DNA from: Lachnospiraceae bacterium UBA7188
Lineage (GTDB): Bacteria; Bacillota; Clostridia; Lachnospirales; Lachnospiraceae
Direction: 5' to 3'
Assembly: GCA_002490995.1 (NCBI GenBank)
Contig: DKVC01000264.1
Coordinates: 33,893 to 50,480, forward strand
Length of the DNA: 16,588 nucleotides
The notes below the pieces were generated by a model, which was not told the origin of the DNA, made no database searches, and saw nothing but the letters and a program-made list of their open reading frames with translations. The translations under genes and the position numbers were made by a program. Within the stretch, counting starts at the first letter, position 1. Each line of letters starts with the position of its first letter. Positions 14,368 to 16,588 of this stretch are shown here, one piece after another.

Positions 14368-14395
14368 AAGAAAAAATCCCCCGAAAGGAGGATTT
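14368..14395 (-). terminator. Intrinsic terminator between kinase and exporter genes
   Basis: On the minus strand AAATCC-T-CC and GG-G-GGATTT form an 8-bp stem with one mismatch around a TTTCG loop, running into a T tract (ATTTTTTC). It lies 50 nt after the kinase stop (14445) and ~90 nt before the first exporter, so exporters need readthrough or their own promoter. I see no clear promoter in 14279-14367. Confidence 0.7.
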
Positions 14396-14444
14396 CCGCA
14401 CGAAATGTTCATTTTGAAGCACGAATTGCACAGGAAGCTACAGT

Positions 14445-15758
14445 TTACAGCGGCAGCGTCACCTCCGCCGCGAAGATGCCCGGTTCGTTGGCCAGTGTCA
14501 GATATCCGTCATACTTGTCCGCCAGCGCCTTGACCCGCTTCATGCCCAGCCCGTGGTTCCCCCGCTTTGTAGAAATATAATTTCTCTCATTGAAATCCAG
14601 CTCTTCTTTCGCGGAGTTCTGGACGGAAACATAGAGCTGGGATTTATTTACCACCATATAGATACGCAGAAAGCGCTGCTGCTCCGGAATCTTTTCGCAG
14701 GCCTCCAGTGCGTTATCCAGCAGATTCCCCAACAGCACACACAAATCCACATCCTCTATGGAAAGCGCTTCCGGCAGAATAGCCTTGCAGTTCACCTGGA
14801 TTCCTTCCTGCTCCGCCAGGGACAGCTTGCTGTTTAAAACGGCATCAGCCATAATATTTCCGGACTTTACATAGGTATCTACCTTTTCCAGGTTCTGCTC
14901 CAGATCGGAGAGATATTGCTTTATCTCTTCCAGCTGCCCCGCGGCAATCTGGGCTTTCATGGCCTGCAGGTGATTGTGATAATCATGGCGCCAGCCCCTC
15001 ATGTTCAAGTAAATTTCCTTCACTTCCTCATACTGGTGGCTTAAAATATCCCTCTGGAAACGTTCAGTTTCCGCTGCGAAACCCCGATGCCAGGAAAAAA
15101 GCGTCCCCTCTAACGCCAGGAACAAAAGCAGCTCCAGTGCCAAAATGCCGACAAGCGTTTCCTTATCCGCCACCGCCCCATTCTGCCATACATACATGCC
15201 AAGAAGCCCATATATCCCCAGGTTCACCAAGCTGCTCCCAGCCCGCAGATATCCTCTTTCCGCTGCAAGCATCAGCAGAAAAACCACCATGACCCCTCCG
15301 TTTAAGAGCACAGCCGATTCCGGTGTCCTTCCCAGGGCACACAGGGCAAGCACTGCTCCCGGTACAAGCGGTTTCCACCATTGCTGCCTGAAAGGCTTTG
15401 CATCATAAAACAACATGTACAGAAAAAGGGTCAGCATGATCATCAGCCAGCTTCCGAATACCAGCCAGTTTCCGTGAGTCAGCAGGTTTCCAAATGCCAG
15501 CCGGTTTTCGCGAGCCATCAGGCTTCCGAATGTCAGCCAGTTTCCGCGAGTCAACCGGCTTCCAGACTCCAGCCAGCCCCCGGCAGTTCCAGCCGATGCC
15601 AACCCCGTCAGGGAAAGGATTCCTGCAGCCAGCAAAGGGCACAATGTAAGCCCCCACACCACGACCCTCTTAATATATCCCTTCTCCAACTCGCAAATCT
15701 GTTCTATATAATACTGATACAGCGCCAGCCATATCAGCCAGATACCAAACTGCAGCAT
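14445..15758 (-). CDS. GHKL-family sensor histidine kinase with a tandem repeat in its sensor domain
   Basis: This 437-residue membrane kinase pairs with the LytTR regulator 18 nt upstream. Membrane segments fall at ~3-18, ~31-56, ~98-118, ~131-143, ~149-166, ~175-191 and ~201-222. The phosphorylation motif is GWRHDYHNHL with H258. The ATPase has the N box GNLLDNALEACEKI (344-357) and G box NHGLGMKR (401-408). Between the second and third membrane segments, residues ~62-105 consist of a 12-residue repeat (GSRLTRGNWLTF, GSLMARENRLAF, GNLLTHGNWLVF) encoded by 36-bp units. The SD GAGGGA lies 9 nt before the ATG. The kinase probably senses an extracellular ligand and controls the exporters downstream. 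Confidence 0.92.
   Translation of the reverse strand: MLQFGIWLIWLALYQYYIEQICELEKGYIKRVVVWGLTLCPLLAAGILSLTGLASAGTAGGWLESGSRLTRGNWLTFGSLMARENRLAFGNLLTHGNWLVFGSWLMIMLTLFLYMLFYDAKPFRQQWWKPLVPGAVLALCALGRTPESAVLLNGGVMVVFLLMLAAERGYLRAGSSLVNLGIYGLLGMYVWQNGAVADKETLVGILALELLLFLALEGTLFSWHRGFAAETERFQRDILSHQYEEVKEIYLNMRGWRHDYHNHLQAMKAQIAAGQLEEIKQYLSDLEQNLEKVDTYVKSGNIMADAVLNSKLSLAEQEGIQVNCKAILPEALSIEDVDLCVLLGNLLDNALEACEKIPEQQRFLRIYMVVNKSQLYVSVQNSAKEELDFNERNYISTKRGNHGLGMKRVKALADKYDGYLTLANEPGIFAAEVTLPL
15443..15574 (-). repeat. 36-bp tandem repeat inside the kinase sensor domain
   Basis: There are three full units (15443-15478, 15479-15514, 15515-15550) and a 24-nt partial unit. Each contains the elements TTTCC and CCAG spaced alike, e.g. 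CCAGCCAGTTTCCG and CCAGCCGGTTTTCG on the plus strand. The units stay in frame (12 residues each), so copy-number change would lengthen or shorten the extracytoplasmic or linker region without a frameshift. Confidence 0.85.
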
Positions 15759-15776
15759 ATCCTTTTATCCCTCATA

Positions 15777-16505
15777 TCAGAAGCTCTGCTTCCGGAAATA
15801 CCTCATATAGGCCTGATTCAACGTCTCCCACTTTCCTCTCGCAACAGGCACCAGCATTTTATTTTCCATTCGGATTTCCTTCTTCCCTATTCTCTCCACA
15901 TATCCCAGATTGATATCATAAGACCTGTGGGGCTTGAAAAAGGCATCCTGGCATTCACATTCCGTCAGTTCCTGCTCCAGCTGCGAAAGTCCGGTTTTAC
16001 ACAGAATCTTTGTGCCGTCTCTTTTCCAGATAACACTGTCGTGCCCATCGCTTTCCAGACAGCAGATATCGGATACATACACCTTCTCCACCTCCCCGGC
16101 GGAAAGCGGCGCCAAAATCGCCGGCCTGCAGCGCATCTGCTCCTTCGCCCTGTCCAATGCCGCCCAGAGCTTTTCCCTTTTCAGCGGCTTCACAAGGTAA
16201 GAAACCGCCTCCAGTTCGTAGCCTTCCAGGGCAAAGTCCGGATTGCCTGTCACAAAAATGATGCTGATCCGTTCCCCCATCCTGCGCAGTTTGCGAGCCA
16301 GTGCAATGCCATCCATTCCGGGCATCTCAATATCCAGAAGGAGCACATCGATATCCTTTTTCTCTTCCCACGCAAACAAGAAGGCATCGGCGGTGGTATA
16401 GTTTTCTGTCCGGCACACCTCCTGCTCTGCCTTTGCCCAATCTGCCACTTCTCCTGTCAGCTGATTCAATGATACCTGTTCGTCATCACATATCGCTATA
16501 TGCAT
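15777..16505 (-). CDS. LytTR-family response regulator
   Basis: This is a 242-residue AgrA/LytR-type activator. The receiver has D7-D8 (AICDDE), phosphoacceptor D58 (LLLDIEMPGMDG), T86 (IIFVTG) and K106 (LVKP). The LytTR DNA-binding domain covers ~135-240 (CLESDGHDSVIW, FFKPHRSYDINLGYV, LVPVARGKWETL). The ATG at 16505 (MHIAICDDE) is preferred since that is where the family normally starts. The ATG at 16517 is in frame but abuts AGG without spacing; neither start has a strong ribosome site. The kinase gene follows 18 nt downstream, and LytTR regulators commonly activate the adjacent transporter genes, here the three exporters. Confidence 0.92.
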   Translation of the reverse strand: MHIAICDDEQVSLNQLTGEVADWAKAEQEVCRTENYTTADAFLFAWEEKKDIDVLLLDIEMPGMDGIALARKLRRMGERISIIFVTGNPDFALEGYELEAVSYLVKPLKREKLWAALDRAKEQMRCRPAILAPLSAGEVEKVYVSDICCLESDGHDSVIWKRDGTKILCKTGLSQLEQELTECECQDAFFKPHRSYDINLGYVERIGKKEIRMENKMLVPVARGKWETLNQAYMRYFRKQSF

Positions 16506-16575
16506 TATGCCACTCATCCTGTAAGTTATTATCTGCGCAGAAAACTATCTCATACTATCCGCCATATTGTACCAA

Positions 16576-16588
16576 GCCGCTACGCGGC
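16576..16588. other. GC-rich palindrome at the window edge
   Basis: GCCGC (16576-16580) and GCGGC (16584-16588) enclose TAC. The stem may extend past the window end; it lies upstream of the response regulator gene and could be part of a terminator of the preceding gene. Confidence 0.3.

Overview
The window looks like a chromosomal segment of a gut Firmicute, most likely a Lachnospiraceae (Clostridium cluster XIVa) member. The reasons are near-balanced base composition, strong AGGAGG-type ribosome binding sites, sigma-A promoters of the TTGACA-17-TATACT type, and the gene mix: a YtrA-type GntR/ABC operon, two LytTR response regulator plus GHKL sensor pairs, and tandem ABC half-exporters. This placement is inferred from family content, not from a marker gene. 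There are no rRNA or tRNA genes and no multi-unit CRISPR array.

Layout. 1-366 (+): 3' end of a probable Rpn/PD-(D/E)XK nuclease-family transposase gene with a hendecad coiled-coil tail. 464-2339 (-): three-gene operon of GntR regulator, ABC ATPase and ABC-2 permease. It is driven by a consensus promoter lying inside a 16-bp perfect inverted repeat (2454-2504), which is probably the regulator's own operator. 2579-2713 (-): a 43-residue remnant of a winged-helix C-terminus followed by an intrinsic terminator. 2739-3302 (-): TetR-family regulator, whose predicted transcript starts on a single type I-C-like CRISPR repeat (3324-3355). 3585-5925 (+): LytTR response regulator with a 26-residue insertion in its receiver domain, then a GHKL histidine kinase. 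6043-6585 (+): unknown Thr/Ser/Ala-rich protein with a Cys cluster, closed by a strong terminator. 6912-7172 (+): 86-residue basic coiled-coil protein with its own promoter and terminator.

7300-8345 is clearly AT-rich relative to both sides. It carries a consensus promoter and two overlapping genes (70 and 212 residues) that I do not recognise. A 10-bp direct repeat and large stem-loops flank it, so it looks like an acquired two-gene module. 8535-16505 (-) is a second LytTR/GHKL two-component system followed by three tandem ABC exporters. A terminator lies between the kinase and the exporters, and the last two exporter genes overlap by 4 nt. The response regulator probably controls the exporter genes, as in peptide-sensing/peptide-export loci, but no peptide precursor or maturation enzyme is visible.

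The most unusual items are the lone CRISPR repeat at the 5' end of the tetR-like mRNA, the AT-rich two-gene island, the 36-bp tandem repeat inside the second kinase's sensor domain, and the two perfect palindromes that encode a C-terminal extension of the middle exporter.
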